Origin: Isoetes taiwanensis
Taxonomy: Eukaryota; Streptophyta; Lycopodiopsida; Isoetales; Isoetaceae
NCBI GenBank assembly: GCA_021234155.1
Contig: JAJEKV010000032.1
Coordinates: 10,052,099-10,116,098 of the forward strand
DNA length: 64,000 nt
Direction: 5' to 3'
Shown piece by piece: positions 9,204-19,739 of this stretch (positions are counted from its first letter, which is position 1; the number at the start of each line of letters is the position of its first letter). The position numbers and the translations under genes were made by a program. The notes under the pieces are model-generated. The model saw only the letters and a program-made list of their open reading frames with translations. It searched no databases and had not been told where the DNA came from.

Positions 9204-12200
9204 ATAACTGCAAATGGAAATGTCTTATAATAAAACTACAACAAATCCAAAATGATTGGACTAAAATTGGACAGAATCCATGTCACTCATTTGGATGTTT
9301 TTCAATCCTACTAGTCTGTCTAAGTTGCAAACAAGTATTCTTTTTTCAATACTTTTACTCTTCTTCCTGGCTTCAGAAGCAATATTACACAATCCCCATT
9401 TCTACATCATAAGCTGAAATCATGGCAGTCAATAGACGACCCCCTTTTTTCGTCATTTGCTTGGAGAACTATATTCATCTGCCCATGTTGATCGTGAGCC
9501 AAAACTATTGCAATCCAAGAGACTACATTATGTTGTTTTGCATTGCAGTTGCTCACAACACTATCCTCTACAAATGTTTAAACAAATGCAGAATATTTAC
9601 TCTTGAAATGCTCAAGTAATCCAATGGAAGTGAACCAATATACAACAGTCGTCTCTAGCTCTGCAAAGGACAGCTCCTTACATGTGCACAAGCAGATAAG
9701 CATCTTCTCACCATCCCCACCCTTCCATGTTTCTTACTTAGAAGGATTCAATATTTAGTTAATTACCTATCTCCCAAATGCCGTTGTATTAGCACTCACT
9801 GCCTCGATATTAATTTTATATCTTGTTGTTGGTTTGCCCAAATAACTTTGCCACTAGACCAAATGTCTGGTCATAAGTAGAATGTGGAATATTACTTGTT
9901 TGCTAAAATTTCATTTACTCAAACATCTCTATGAGTAAAACGAAAATGACTTAGAAAATCATGAGTAAAAGAGAACTAAAATAACAGACACAGTTTCCTT
10001 ACTTGTTTTCCGCTTCTTGAAATATACCGCCAGATTTTAGAGAAACCAATTCCTATTGAAAAACAGCAATATGTTTTGGTACTCCGTACCTCTTAACATC
10101 TTTGATTTATGAGCCTTAGAAGTTCTGACCCCGTCACAAGCTTCTCGAACCTGGAAGACAAAATATAAATTAATGCAGGGCTATATATTGCTCCGCACTC
10201 CCAAAATATATCTCCAGTGCCAACCTTGGGAGCCCAACAATGTCGGGAACCAACAATGTCCATCCTTCTATAAAAATCATTCTATTCTTATCATCTGTGC
10301 AAACAAGGGTATTACGACGAGAAGACTTGGACTCCTTGGAGGAAAGCATAGAAGGCAATGCGTGGACAATAGTCCTTTAGAATGCGATCCCACCCTTAGG
10401 CATTGCGTGGCCGCGGGGTGCATGCTCAAGGGACAGCAATCGATGAGATTGCTCTCTAAAGGATCCCGGAGTCTAGGTTTCTAGACCGTAGATCTGGAAT
10501 GTATCTAGCAACGCATCCTAAAGTGTAGGAGTTAGTATCCTACCCTTTTTCTATATATCAGGGTAAACTACTTTGTATTTCCACAATTGTAAAACTTGAA
10601 GGGACAAACAAATCAAATTTTAAAATCGGACGTCACTAGGATTGCCCTTGTATCATCCCCTGTCTGCCCCGTCAGAATCACGTAGACTGTGATCTCATCG
10701 CCAGGTATATCTAAGTTCTAAACCAACCTCCGAAATCCCCGAATGAGGGTTAAAAAAAAATAGATCCTTACCTCCGGATCGAGGTCTAGAAGGTTTCCTG
10801 CAGGAGTCATCGCAAAGGGGATCCCCCAGCTGGAAATAATGTGGCAAAACTATGCTCCGGTATCCCCCATCAAGCATTCCTAATTGCCGGTTAGATGTGG
10901 GGATCTCGACCGTCATGAATGCGATGGTTATCCCAAAACATGGTACTCTGATCGACGACTGAGATTGACTAGCGAGTTCTACGGTGTGGATTAAGCGCCG
11001 GTCCTAACATGCGGTAGGTCCGGCATAATGGAGGGGGGGGGGGTTGATAATGAGCTCCATAGGGGACTGTCACAGGATCCCCAAGAGGGATCCCGTATCT
11101 ATGGCTACGTCATGGGCTCCCTACACGGGGGAGGGCATGACGGTCTGGGGATTCCCAACCATGCAGTCCCAGCCACTAGAAAATTGCTTTGTGGAATCCT
11201 GGGATGCCGCATCTCGTGGGATATCCCAGAGGGGGGATGACCTTTTGATGACTGCAATGTACCGTGGCACGCGACGGCTGAGATTTACTACGCCATGCGA
11301 CAGAAGCCAAGCACGGCAAAACTTTTGCTCCAGGATATACAAATTCGGGTTAAAACTATCTTGACCTAGTGATAAAGTATTGCATATATGTACCACGAAA
11401 ATGTTTCATGAATAGAATTGTAGCATGGAGATAGTGTGAGTTGAAACATAGATTTTCAATGGTCTAGTGTTCTTAAATTATTACTGTTGGGTGACAGATA
11501 TGTCAGGGGTCAAGATGCAAATCCACTTAAAAGCCAGATGAAATCCATGTTAAAATTAATGTCGAGCTGCACTTGTAATTGTTCATACACCAATGTATAC
11601 ATGTTATCACCCCAAGGTGGTAACCATGTAGATTCGTGCAAATTAAATAGTGATATGATATGCGTGGTGAATAAAGATGCCAGTATTTTTGGGTCAATGG
11701 ATATTATAAATATGGTCAATAATGACTATGGCAAGTCATGCCAATGAAGATTCATGGTTACAAAATTACCATTGAATTGAAAGACTAGTTTGGCCTAAAT
11801 TGAAGATGTAGGGAGTCCCTACATCTTCAATTTTATTTAGATTATATCTATTTAGATTATTTCTATTTTCTCTATTTATGTTATAGTATCATTAGTCTCA
11901 TTTTGCAAAGGCTATCAAGTTAAATATGTGCTAAGGTCGAAATGAAAGAATCGAAATGAAGAAATGCCATTTAGTAGATTATGGTCGATATAGTTATACC
12001 AATACACGCAAATGGTCGATAAACTTCTGCGATTTTGGTTTGGTATTTGGGAATCAGTGGTTAGGACTATGATTTTGATGCCGTATTGTATAAAAAAGGG
12101 TATATTTTGGCATGTTTGAGCAGAGTCTAGTTTCTAATTTTAATGTGTTTGCAAGTTTATTGTTGGCTATTTTTCATGCTAAATTGTGGGGCGTCGATAG

Positions 12201-13769
12201 CGTTTCACGCCACTTCCTTTTTCGAGGCTGGGCTCCCTGTTTTTTGCAGGTGCGACAGAGCAGAGGAGGCGCAGGCATCGTTGAAGCCAAGAAGAGCTCT
12301 TCATATTCTTGTGTTGAAGGGCATGCTTGGCATGTTCCTGATTGTTGCCAAACAGTGGCAAACAGTGGCAAAAGGATTTGGATCGTTGCTGATTGTTGGC
12401 AAACAGTGGCAAGGGATTGATCCTGGCAGAGCAGGGGCGAGCAGTCCTATTGTTGGAGAGTTTGGCTGTGTTCGTGGATCCAATAGAGCTATATTTCCTG
12501 CAAAGTTATGGCAAGGGTTAGATTGTGCCGACAGGAGGCCTTGTAGATTGTGGCATCAACCACAAAACCTTGCTTTCCTCTGTGGTTCGAAGCTTTAATA
12601 AGGAAGTGGAACAGATTTAGGCCGAGAGTTAAACTGCATGTGCTAGTTTGTGAGCAAAGTTTCGAGCTGCCGTGTACCAGAATAAGACCGCACAAAAGAA
12701 AGCTCATGGGGGGTGTCAATCCTTGAGAAATATTCCGATCTCTGTTTCTGTTCTGGCGCAGATGGGCGCTTCTTATTCTAATCAGGACCTAGATTTCTGG
12801 GTTTGCATGCAGCTGGATCAGGGGATTGGTTCCGGCAGGGTAGAGCAGGTAGAGCAAGGGATGCCAGCAGGGCCTGTTGTTCAGAGGGCGGACGCAAAGT
12901 GGCTATGGTTTAAGCCCATACCTTCGGTCCATATTGTGGCAGGGGTCTTTTTGTCTGCACCATGGGTTTGAAAAGGACCTTAGAAAGTGGCAGAGGAAGA
13001 TGTTAGCCATTGATTTAGTATGATGCTCTGGATATGCCGGAGATCAATGGTTCATATTCAATGTTAAAAACAATCCCATAAACCCTTATACTGAAACTGG
13101 TCGGTATTGAAGCATTGAAACTGGTCGGGATACTTATCTGGCCACCGATACCATTACTATCTAATAACGAGGTCATCCAACAATGACAAAAATGATCATT
13201 TTGTTGCCCAAAATCACTATGCTAACCGCACTGCCCAAATCATTGTTCATCTTCCTCGGCCTTAAAATTTACCACCGGATGCTACATATGACAAATTCAC
13301 ATGTAGATTTAAGATCAGATGCTGCAAACACAATCACCCATGTATTTCGACCTGCATGCACATCTAATGCTGCTTCTGTGCAGGGCCTAATGATTCTCAG
13401 ATCTATTATTCTAACCCCATAAGTAGATAACAAACAGCTGAAAATTTTTGAAACAAGGAGCTTCTATTAAAAGCTAAGGAATTGCAGAGCAAAAACAACT
13501 GTTCATCATGATAAAAAGGAAAGCAAAAGTTTGAATTCAATCTAACATTATGCTGTTAACAGTAGAAAAAACAGGTTCTTAACAAACATGTATAGAAGGT
13601 AGATTTTGGCTTTGTTTTGTTCTTCATTAAATGAATGTGTCCTGCATATGGCAGAAAACAAGTATCAGAAATACTAGAAATGCCATACTTTTGACATGTG
13701 CTTGTGCCATCTATCAACCTTACCTGTATAATAGGGCCTGATAAAACAGAATAAGGATTCACATCAAGT
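9204..13769. other. Long region without a supportable gene
   Basis: ORFs here are short and show no recognisable motif. Visible landmarks are a G(10) run ending near 11043, a 37-base perfect palindrome at 11797-11833, and a cluster of short repeats (GGCAAACAGTGGCAA units) at about 12350-12416. The stretch 12112-12970 is less AT-rich and has several overlapping frames, but none looks like a known protein. Confidence 0.4.
11797..11833. repeat. Perfect 37-base inverted repeat (18-bp arms, 1-base centre)
   Basis: The left arm 11797-11814 is the exact reverse complement of the right arm 11816-11833, with a single G between. It would form a near-perfect hairpin in RNA or a cruciform in DNA. I see no terminal repeats marking a larger element, so its origin is unknown. 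Confidence 0.9.
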
Positions 13770-14130
13770 CATACTCTATTCTAGCTTCTCTAAAAGAACA
13801 CAGAATGAGTCAGAAATATGTTATGTTTGCAAAAAGTTAAAGTTGAGATAAATGGATTGTGCTGCTATATCTTGCTTATCAGCAGCAACAAGTATAGCAT
13901 TAGCATATGTATGCTAACTACATGAATAAGGGGCACAGACTAAGAAGAGAGTATCAACTAGTGTTAATGATGTATTTCCATTTAACTGTCCAAATAAAGC
14001 CAATATCTACTCTATTCTGGAAAAGAACACAGAATGAGTCAGAAATATGTTATGTTTGCAAAAGTTAAAGTTGAGATAAATGGACTGTGCTGGTATATCT
14101 TGCTTATCAGCAGCAACAAGTATAGCATGC
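13770..14130. repeat. Direct duplication of about 115-130 bp
   Basis: The segment at about 13770-13900 recurs at about 14011-14130 with a few substitutions and small indels. Both copies end in GCAGCAACAAGTATAGCAT. The second copy lies just downstream, in transcript sense, of the CAF1 pseudogene and may derive from its 3' flank. Confidence 0.85.
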
Positions 14131-14151
14131 GAATAAGGAAAGAACATTGCA

Positions 14152-14545
14152 TCACTTAAATTTCACAATATCTACGCCCAATCCATAAAGTACACCTGCA
14201 TGTTGCTCTGTAAATCCATTAAAATGTCCCCTCTTTAGCTTCCGAAATACACAAGATGTCACAAGGCTATCAGAACCAGCTTGATGCGAAGGACCAATAC
14301 ATTCCACTTTCAGAGCTTCAGCTACCCTATTAAGACCTCCATGCATGATGTCTTTGAATCTCATGAGATGTTCAATGTCATATACAACGAGAAAATACAG
14401 GCGTAAGAGAATAAAAAATTCTGCTTGAGTAGCAGGAAGATTTTGGCAGGTCAGAAGCTTTAACAGGTATCCAAAATCATAAACCGATATGAAATGTTAT
14501 CCAATGCACAGATTCATTTAAGACATCAGATTGCCTTTGACTATT
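14152..14545 (-). pseudogene. CCR4-associated factor 1 (CAF1) deadenylase, C-terminal fragment with frameshift
   Basis: CAF1 is the DEDD-family 3' exonuclease of the CCR4-NOT complex that shortens mRNA poly(A) tails. The minus-strand frame contains [11 protein letters not shown] (the region around the third catalytic Asp), a YDIEHLM segment, [11 protein letters not shown], and [17 protein letters not shown] (containing the last catalytic His/Asp region), ending in GVLYGLGV and a stop. These match the second half of plant CAF1 proteins in order. One extra T in the stretch encoding HIG-YDFG breaks the frame. The upstream frame resumes as [16 protein letters not shown]. The N-terminal half, with the DTEFPG motif, is absent. 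It is a truncated, frameshifted copy. Confidence 0.85.
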
Positions 14546-14604
14546 GTCAATGGGGAATAAAACAGAAGCAATTGCTAGTCCAAAACCCTTGGTCCACGAC
14601 TAAC

Positions 14605-14724
14605 GTTAAAGGAGCATTATGGCTGGTTGGTTGCATAGCTCGCACCCAAGCAGTAACAGAAGTAGTTAACGGAGCATTATGGCTGGTTGGTCGCACAGCT
14701 AGCACACAAGCAGTAACAGAAGTA
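14605..14724. repeat. Tandem duplication, two 60-bp units
   Basis: GGAGCATTATGGCTGGTTGG occurs at 14611 and again at 14671, and the following CAGTAACAGAAGTA also repeats at the same 60-bp step. Confidence 0.9.
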
Positions 14725-14729
14725 CTTAC

Positions 14730-15439
14730 TGCTCACCACTAGTAATGAGGCACTAACAACTAGAGCACAAACACTAATGGCTCAATTATTGTTGTATCTA
14801 CTAAAGAATGTAAAACTGTTGACAACATTGTGATAAATATTACAAATGGCCAGTCTTGATAACAATACAAGTGGTCGAGTATTTACAAAAGGCATATTAC
14901 GCGGATTATTTACAAGTATTTTCAAATGGCGTTTGTCCAATATAATAATTGTACAAGTCTCTTATGACCAACGACCATGCAACTTCAATAAGCGCATACA
15001 AGTGGGTGAGTGTGTACGAGAAGCCAAGTTATGATTGGCATCTGGATCTTTTTTTTATTGCGCGGCCCGATTGGCACCTTGGATCTTTTATTGCGATGCC
15101 GAGCTTGAGATGGCCTCGGTTTGCCCCGATGGTCGGTCCCTGTCGCACTCCCTACAATAATACCTTGGTTGGTTTACTTTTTATTCTCAAAATAGTCGAA
15201 GCGGGTGTCACTCTTTGAAACGCCGAGGGGCGGTCATACTTGGGCATGATCGTCTTACGCATTTTCATCCTTGGAGCTCTTTGTCACTTCTTGCTCCCTG
15301 TTGATGCCATTGGTTTACGATACCACGGCTGCCATGCTTGTCATAGCTTGTTGACTTCTAATTGCTAATGATGCATTGACCATGGACTTTTCTTGACAAT
15401 GCCCTCCTGGCGATAAGGCATCAAATTCACCCCGACCGG
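14730..15439. other. No gene seen
   Basis: The short overlapping frames here carry no recognisable motif. Confidence 0.4.
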
Positions 15440-15478
15440 ATGCAACCTATTGTGGTGGTGTTCCCGCAAGTATTGCCT

Positions 15479-15730
15479 GTCCATCAAACATATGATTGCC
15501 TTTGTTTAGCAATTACGCTTTTGTCCCAACATGGCATCAAACTCATCCCAACAACATGCTACTTCTTGTGTTGCTCTTCGTCATCCCTATCTTACGTTTG
15601 TGCCAACACGGCATCAAACTCATCCCCAACAACATGTCTCATCATCACCCCCGCTTTTTTGTCCATCAAACATATGATTGTCTTTGTTTAGCAATTGCGC
15701 CTGTGCCAACATGCCATCAAACTCATCCGG
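15479..15730. repeat. Imperfect tandem repeats downstream of the repeat-protein ORF
   Basis: A segment beginning CCATCAAACATATGATTG occurs at 15481 and 15663 (182 bp apart). A shorter motif, CAACA(T/C)GGCATCAAACTCATCC, occurs three times at about 15527, 15604 and 15709. The last unit overlaps the stop codon of the minus-strand ORF 15723-16448. The repeats may be a degraded extension of its coding repeats. Confidence 0.7.
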
Positions 15731-16448
15731 CAACATGTCTCATCATTATCCCCTTTGCTTCCTTTCTCTTCTTATTGTTGGTAGAGACATTAATCAAGTC
15801 AAACATGTCTTCATGATCATTTTCTTGTGATGGGGCTCCTGATTGCCCTAGTCTTGCATCACAAAATGTTGGCAAGTCTTCATCAAGGACTGGCAAGTCT
15901 ATCTTTGACAACAAGCCATCTACTTCGTCAGTGACATTGACCACGTCAAGCATGTCCCTATGTTCCGCTAGACTTACCTCACAAAGCGTAGGCAAGTCTT
16001 CATCAAACAATTCTTGAAGGCTTGGCAACTCAATGTTTGCTAACAACGCATTTACTGCACTGATATCCCCGTCTGTTTGCTTCTTGACGTTGACAAAGTC
16101 AAGCATATCTCCATGTTCCTCTAGTCTTGGCAAGTCGTCATCAAACAATTCCTCAAGGGTTTGAGAGCCTACAACAATTTGAGAGTCGTAGATATCCCCT
16201 ATTTTTTGCTTCAAGTCATCTTCTTGTGATGGAGAATTGAAAATTTCTTGGGTCAACAAGTCATCCAACATGGCAACTTCTTTCTCCAAAAACAACATAC
16301 CTTTCATTTGCTCCAAATAGCTGAATTCCTCTATCTGTTCATGCTTCTCCATCTTCTTTTTTGTGTTCTTCATTATTCTAGACTTTTTAACACCTTCACT
16401 CTTAAGAGCTTCACCTTGCTTCGCCATCTTCATTTCCGTCTTCTTCAT
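15723..16448 (-). CDS. Acidic 241-residue protein with three internal repeats, function unknown
   Basis: This ORF is intact from ATG to stop. Residues 1-40 are basic, with possible nuclear-localisation clusters (KKSRIMKNTKKK). The rest is strongly acidic. Three repeats share the pattern L-x-E-L-F-D-E-D-L-P ... H-x-D-M-L-D-x-V-N-V, at about residues 98-121, 144-172 and 187-221. The last is diverged (DMFDLINV). A basic NNKKRKEAK tail follows. A TATA box lies about 30 bases upstream of the ATG. I do not recognise the family. Repeated short acidic motifs could be peptide-binding or activation motifs, but this is a guess. The absence of disabling mutations among so many broken neighbours argues that it may be a real single-exon gene. 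Confidence 0.5.
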   Translation of the reverse strand: MKKTEMKMAKQGEALKSEGVKKSRIMKNTKKKMEKHEQIEEFSYLEQMKGMLFLEKEVAMLDDLLTQEIFNSPSQEDDLKQKIGDIYDSQIVVGSQTLEELFDDDLPRLEEHGDMLDFVNVKKQTDGDISAVNALLANIELPSLQELFDEDLPTLCEVSLAEHRDMLDVVNVTDEVDGLLSKIDLPVLDEDLPTFCDARLGQSGAPSQENDHEDMFDLINVSTNNKKRKEAKGIMMRHVAG

Positions 16449-16720
16449 TTTGGTGTTTGCTGTGGAATGACGGTCTTATATAGGCTGATCGTGTGGGATG
16501 ACCGCGTAGGATGGCCTGGGTTGACCGCGTGAGATGACCGCGTCGTGTGCGATGACCGTGTGGATTTTTTTGTTTTTGCAACGTTAACTTGAGGCACTGA
16601 TGATAATATCTCAACGTTAAGGTTAATATCTCAATGATAATATCAGAAGAGATAACCGTGTGGACTTTTTTTGCAACATTAACTTGAGGCATCGATGAAC
16701 AGAATATTCTTGGCATTGCT
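16380..16720 (-). repeat. Promoter-module repeat, copy 1
   Basis: This holds the start of the ORF 15723-16448, its TATA box and upstream DNA with GGGATGACC-like motifs, then a tail containing GCATCGATGAACAGAATATTC. Copies 2 and 3 at 18155-18600 and 18600-19080 share the TATA block and the tail in the same orientation. The stretch 16550-16680 is itself duplicated internally (AACGTTAACTTGAGGCA and AACATTAACTTGAGGCA). Confidence 0.7.
16475..16484 (-). promoter_or_regulatory. TATA box upstream of the repeat-protein ORF
   Basis: CCTATATAAG on the minus strand sits about 27-36 bases before the ATG at 16448. The same TATA-centred module, with a similar (G/A)TGACC context, recurs at 18.2 and 18.65 kb. 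Confidence 0.55.
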
Positions 16721-16984
16721 CCATAACCATGGTTTATTCTCTTCTGATAATATCACACAGTTCACTGGCTGAAGAGAGCTCGAGACCTATTTCAGCCTTG
16801 GAAATGAACATCTCCCTCAAATCGGAATATACAAGAGTTTGCAGTTTAGTTGAAGCTCTCTGTCTTGTAGCCAGTTTCTGTCATAGCTTTCTGTCTTGTA
16901 GCCAGTTTTTGTCATAGCTTTCTGTCTTGTAGCAAGTTCTGTCGTCATGATTTTGTTTCTTGCTCCACTTCGAGAGCTCGAAGC

Positions 16985-17345
16985 ACCTATTTTCAATGAA
17001 AATGATCTTGATCTGGAGGCCTATGACAAAGATCTAGAAACTATGTTTTTTCGTAATGGGGATTCACCCTAACCATTCGTTCTAGTTGGAAGGCTCAATG
17101 ACACAATTTTATGAGACTTTGTAGATACACTACAATAAGAATACAGGCCACCAGTTCTGACAGCTTTTTTATCGATTTGCCTCCCATCCATTGCCCCTAT
17201 GGTGTTACATGCTCTTAAATTACTAGAAAAAATAATTTCCTTGGAAACTGTAGCTTTCTCTTGGACGTTTTCAGAACATTATACGTAGCTTTCTCTTGGA
17301 CATTTTCAGAACATTATACTGCAATGAACGCTTGCGCATTTTGAA
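16985..17345 (+). repeat. Dispersed repeat shared with 38440-38710
   Basis: The segment contains GACAAAGATCTAGAAACTA, AGTTGGAAGGCT(C/G)AATGACAC, and a CTCTTAAATTACTAGAAAAAA block, all in the same order and orientation at 38.44-38.71 kb. In this copy a block of about 35 bp (CTTTCTCTTGGACGTTTTCA) is duplicated near 17250-17310. At 38 kb the block lies downstream of an LTR and a tRNA-Met primer-binding site, so it is probably internal sequence of a small LTR element. Confidence 0.75.
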
Positions 17346-17706
17346 TGTATTCAAAATCGTGTCGTAAGAACCCTCATCATTATAGCCTTATTTGGTTTTA
17401 ACACTTTGATATAGAGGGCAACCCTTCGTTGCAAAAGCGACTTGTTTAAAAGAAAGAAAACTAGGTCTGTTTTCTATCTTTCATCAAAGAATAGAAAGAA
17501 ATGAAAATGGCATACGGATGGATGGCCATGTGAACTAGAACTTCTAATCTTCCTCACTTTTTGTTGTTAGCTTGGTGTCAAAAGGTATAAAGGGTGGGAA
17601 GCGAAACAACAATTGAAAAATGGTGGGCATGCTATAAACGAGACTTTGCCCTTTGCCAAAAAAAAGCATCGAATTTTAGCAAAAGAACAATTGGAGCTGT
17701 GGGAAA

Positions 17707-17804
17707 AAAAATTGGACCATTTCTTGATTTATGTGTCATCCTTGCGCAGGAGCCATGCTAATTTTCTCTATATCGTTCCAATTTTATCGCATGTCCAGAA
17801 GAAC
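17707..17804 (-). ncRNA. U6: U6 spliceosomal snRNA gene (diverged copy)
   Basis: The minus strand matches plant U6 end to end: a 5' stem-loop, the block GATAAAATTGGAACGATA, ATTAGCATGG (containing the AGC triad), TGCGCAAGGATGACAC, then AAATGGTCC and a T run that serves as the Pol III terminator. There are notable differences from the canonical sequence. The invariant ACAGAGA box reads ATAGAGA, the segment CCCCTGCGC reads CTCCTGCGC, and two bases are missing after GACAC. The ACAGAGA box pairs with the 5' splice site, so this copy is probably non-functional in splicing. Its promoter elements are nevertheless well placed. Confidence 0.9.
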
Positions 17805-17826
17805 ATCAGAAATTTTGAAATTGAGC

Positions 17827-17834
17827 TTTTTATA
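17827..17834 (-). promoter_or_regulatory. TATA box of the U6 gene
   Basis: TATAAAAA on the minus strand starts 30 bases before the predicted U6 +1 at 17804, the standard plant U6 position. Confidence 0.75.
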
Positions 17835-17856
17835 TGCCTTGTAAATGCCCATTTAT

Positions 17857-17867
17857 TCCTGTGGGAG
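17857..17867 (-). promoter_or_regulatory. Upstream sequence element (USE-like) of the U6 gene
   Basis: CTCCCACAGGA on the minus strand resembles the plant snRNA USE consensus RTCCCACATCG. It sits about 22 bases upstream of the TATA box, the spacing associated with Pol III rather than Pol II snRNA genes. Confidence 0.55.
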
Positions 17868-18154
17868 ATATGTTATGGCTAGTGCAGAGTAAGTCTCTCT
17901 GTGCTTTAGGGTCTTTTCATTTCGGGTGCGATGGATCTCTTCTTTCTTTTTTCTCACGATTAGCTCAGAAACACAGTACGGACTGGGTTCCAACGCGTTT
18001 GGGGATTCTTGTCCTTGGAGGACCTTATTATTGTGCTGACGCTTCAAAGAGAAATCCATGTTATATTGTACAAAGCTTTTACCCATTTGCAAATTTTCGG
18101 ATGCAAAGAGCTTGTCTCTTGTCTGAAGGTTCTCTGAAACATCACTCCATTGTG

Positions 18155-18600
18155 GCAAGGCCCAGCTTCATCATCTTCGTCATCTTCTCCTGCTTCAATG
18201 TGACTGTGATCTTATATAAGGTGACTGTGTGGGATGACCTGTTATGTTGTAGACACGTCTTTTGTCATTGAATTATGTGGGTTAATGTTTTTTTTTAACG
18301 TTACCTTATTCTGTGAGCCATCGATGAACGGCATTGTTTGACTGTGTTACGTTATGGATCAATATCAATATTAGCCAAGACTTTTGTCATTACATTATGT
18401 GGGTTTATGATGAACGAAATATTCTTGGTATGACATGACATTTCGTATCGCCAAAAAAATGACATGACATGAAATTTCCTATGGTCTCCTTCTGAGATGA
18501 AAAATGAAGTGCCCAAAAAAATGACATGACATTTCTTATAGTCTCTATTGGACATATGGTCTGAAAAGAGCATTGCCATAATAAACATACAATTTTTACA
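18155..18600 (-). repeat. Promoter-module repeat, copy 2
   Basis: It contains CTTATATAAGGTGAC, then a TTGTCATT...TATGTGGGTT block, GAGCCATCGATGAACG, a GGATCAATATCAATATTAGCCAAG segment and CCTATGGTCTC, and ends in CCATAATAAACATACA. The same order is found in copy 3. It has no ATG equivalent to that of the ORF at copy 1. Confidence 0.75.
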
Positions 18601-19080
18601 AGATCCTGCTTTGCCATCTTCGTCGTCTTCTCCTGCTTCGCTGTGACCCTCGTCTTATATAAGGTGACCGTGGTCTTATATAAGGTGATCATGTGGGATG
18701 ATCGTGGTCTTATTTCCGTGGTCTTGTATAAAGTGACCATGTGAGATGACCATATTATGTTGTAGCCACATCTTTTGTCATTACATTATGTGGGTTTATG
18801 GGTTTTTTTTTTTCAACGTTACGTTACCTGCGAGCCATCGATGAGAAGAATATTCCTGGCATTATTTTATATAGGAACTGGTATGGGATGACCATGTTAC
18901 ATTGTGGATCAATATCAATATTAGCCAAGTCTTTTGTCTATGTGGGTCTATGGTGAACGAAATATTCCTGGCATTGTATTATCAACATTTTGCCCAGAAA
19001 AATGACATGGCATTTCCTATGGTTTCTATTGGATATATGGCCTGAAAAAAACGTTGCCATAATAAACATACACTTTTCAC
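18600..19080 (-). repeat. Promoter-module repeat, copy 3, with several TATA-like boxes
   Basis: The sequence is parallel to copy 2. The TATA block is locally multiplied: TCTTATATAAGGTGACC, TCTTATATAAGGTGATC, TCTTATTTCC and TCTTGTATAAAGTGACC lie within about 100 bp (18650-18750). The start-codon region corresponding to the ORF of copy 1 reads CTTCGTCGTCTTCTCC and has no ATG. Confidence 0.75.
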
Positions 19081-19120
19081 AAGACCATGGTCTCAAACGC
19101 ATGCATTTATACAAGACGTA

Positions 19121-19430
19121 TCATATACTGCCATCATGTTGCAGCGTTGGAGGCCCTGCTTCAAGAGAACCATTGAAATGGTTATGCACCTTATGCCTTC
19201 CCTTCCCATTCTGACCTAAAAGGGTTGATTCAAACAAAGCCCTCACATTTGTGCCCTCGCTTAAAAGTGTGTGAACGCAGATGCACATAAAGAGTCTTCG
19301 GCCTCTTTTCCACCAGGATAGAAATCTATAGCCCACTCATAACCCGTCTCGCTAGTTATGTATTTTCTCAGAATAGCCATGGATTTTAAAGTGCGGGGAG
19401 TGGGATCCCGAATCATTTATGCGGCTACCG
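19121..19430 (-). pseudogene. MATH-domain (BTB/POZ-MATH, BPM-type) relic
   Basis: Reading the minus strand across three frames gives, in order, [28 protein letters not shown] and [18 protein letters not shown] followed by [19 protein letters not shown]. This is the MATH domain of plant BPM proteins, which recruit substrates to CUL3 ubiquitin ligases. At least two frameshifts separate the pieces, and no BTB domain follows. It adjoins the 18.6-19.08 kb repeat, so that repeat and this relic may have travelled together. It is a pseudogene. Confidence 0.8.
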
Positions 19431-19739
19431 TTAACACACTAAAACCATTGGGCTGGAATTTAATTGGCATATTCAAGTCAACTAGAAATTTGCGGAGGCC
19501 AAGGCTGCCCCGAACATTTCTCTTTCCAACTTCCATATGTGGTAGTAATAGATGTGTGTCAATCTTGAAATACACAAGAAAACTTTGCGAATGCCTTGTG
19601 TCTTGGCTGCTGTGAACATATATATCACTAGAGGATAGCATCGCAGGAGAATCAATATAATGGAATAGAGTAAACATCCTCAAGGTTAATATGATGTAAT
19701 AGGGGAGAAATTTCACATCTTCAACATTATAGCATATGT

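Noticed and set aside
12112-12971. Cluster of overlapping ORFs on both strands
   Set aside because: None has a recognisable motif or consistent codon pattern, and GC content explains the lack of stops.
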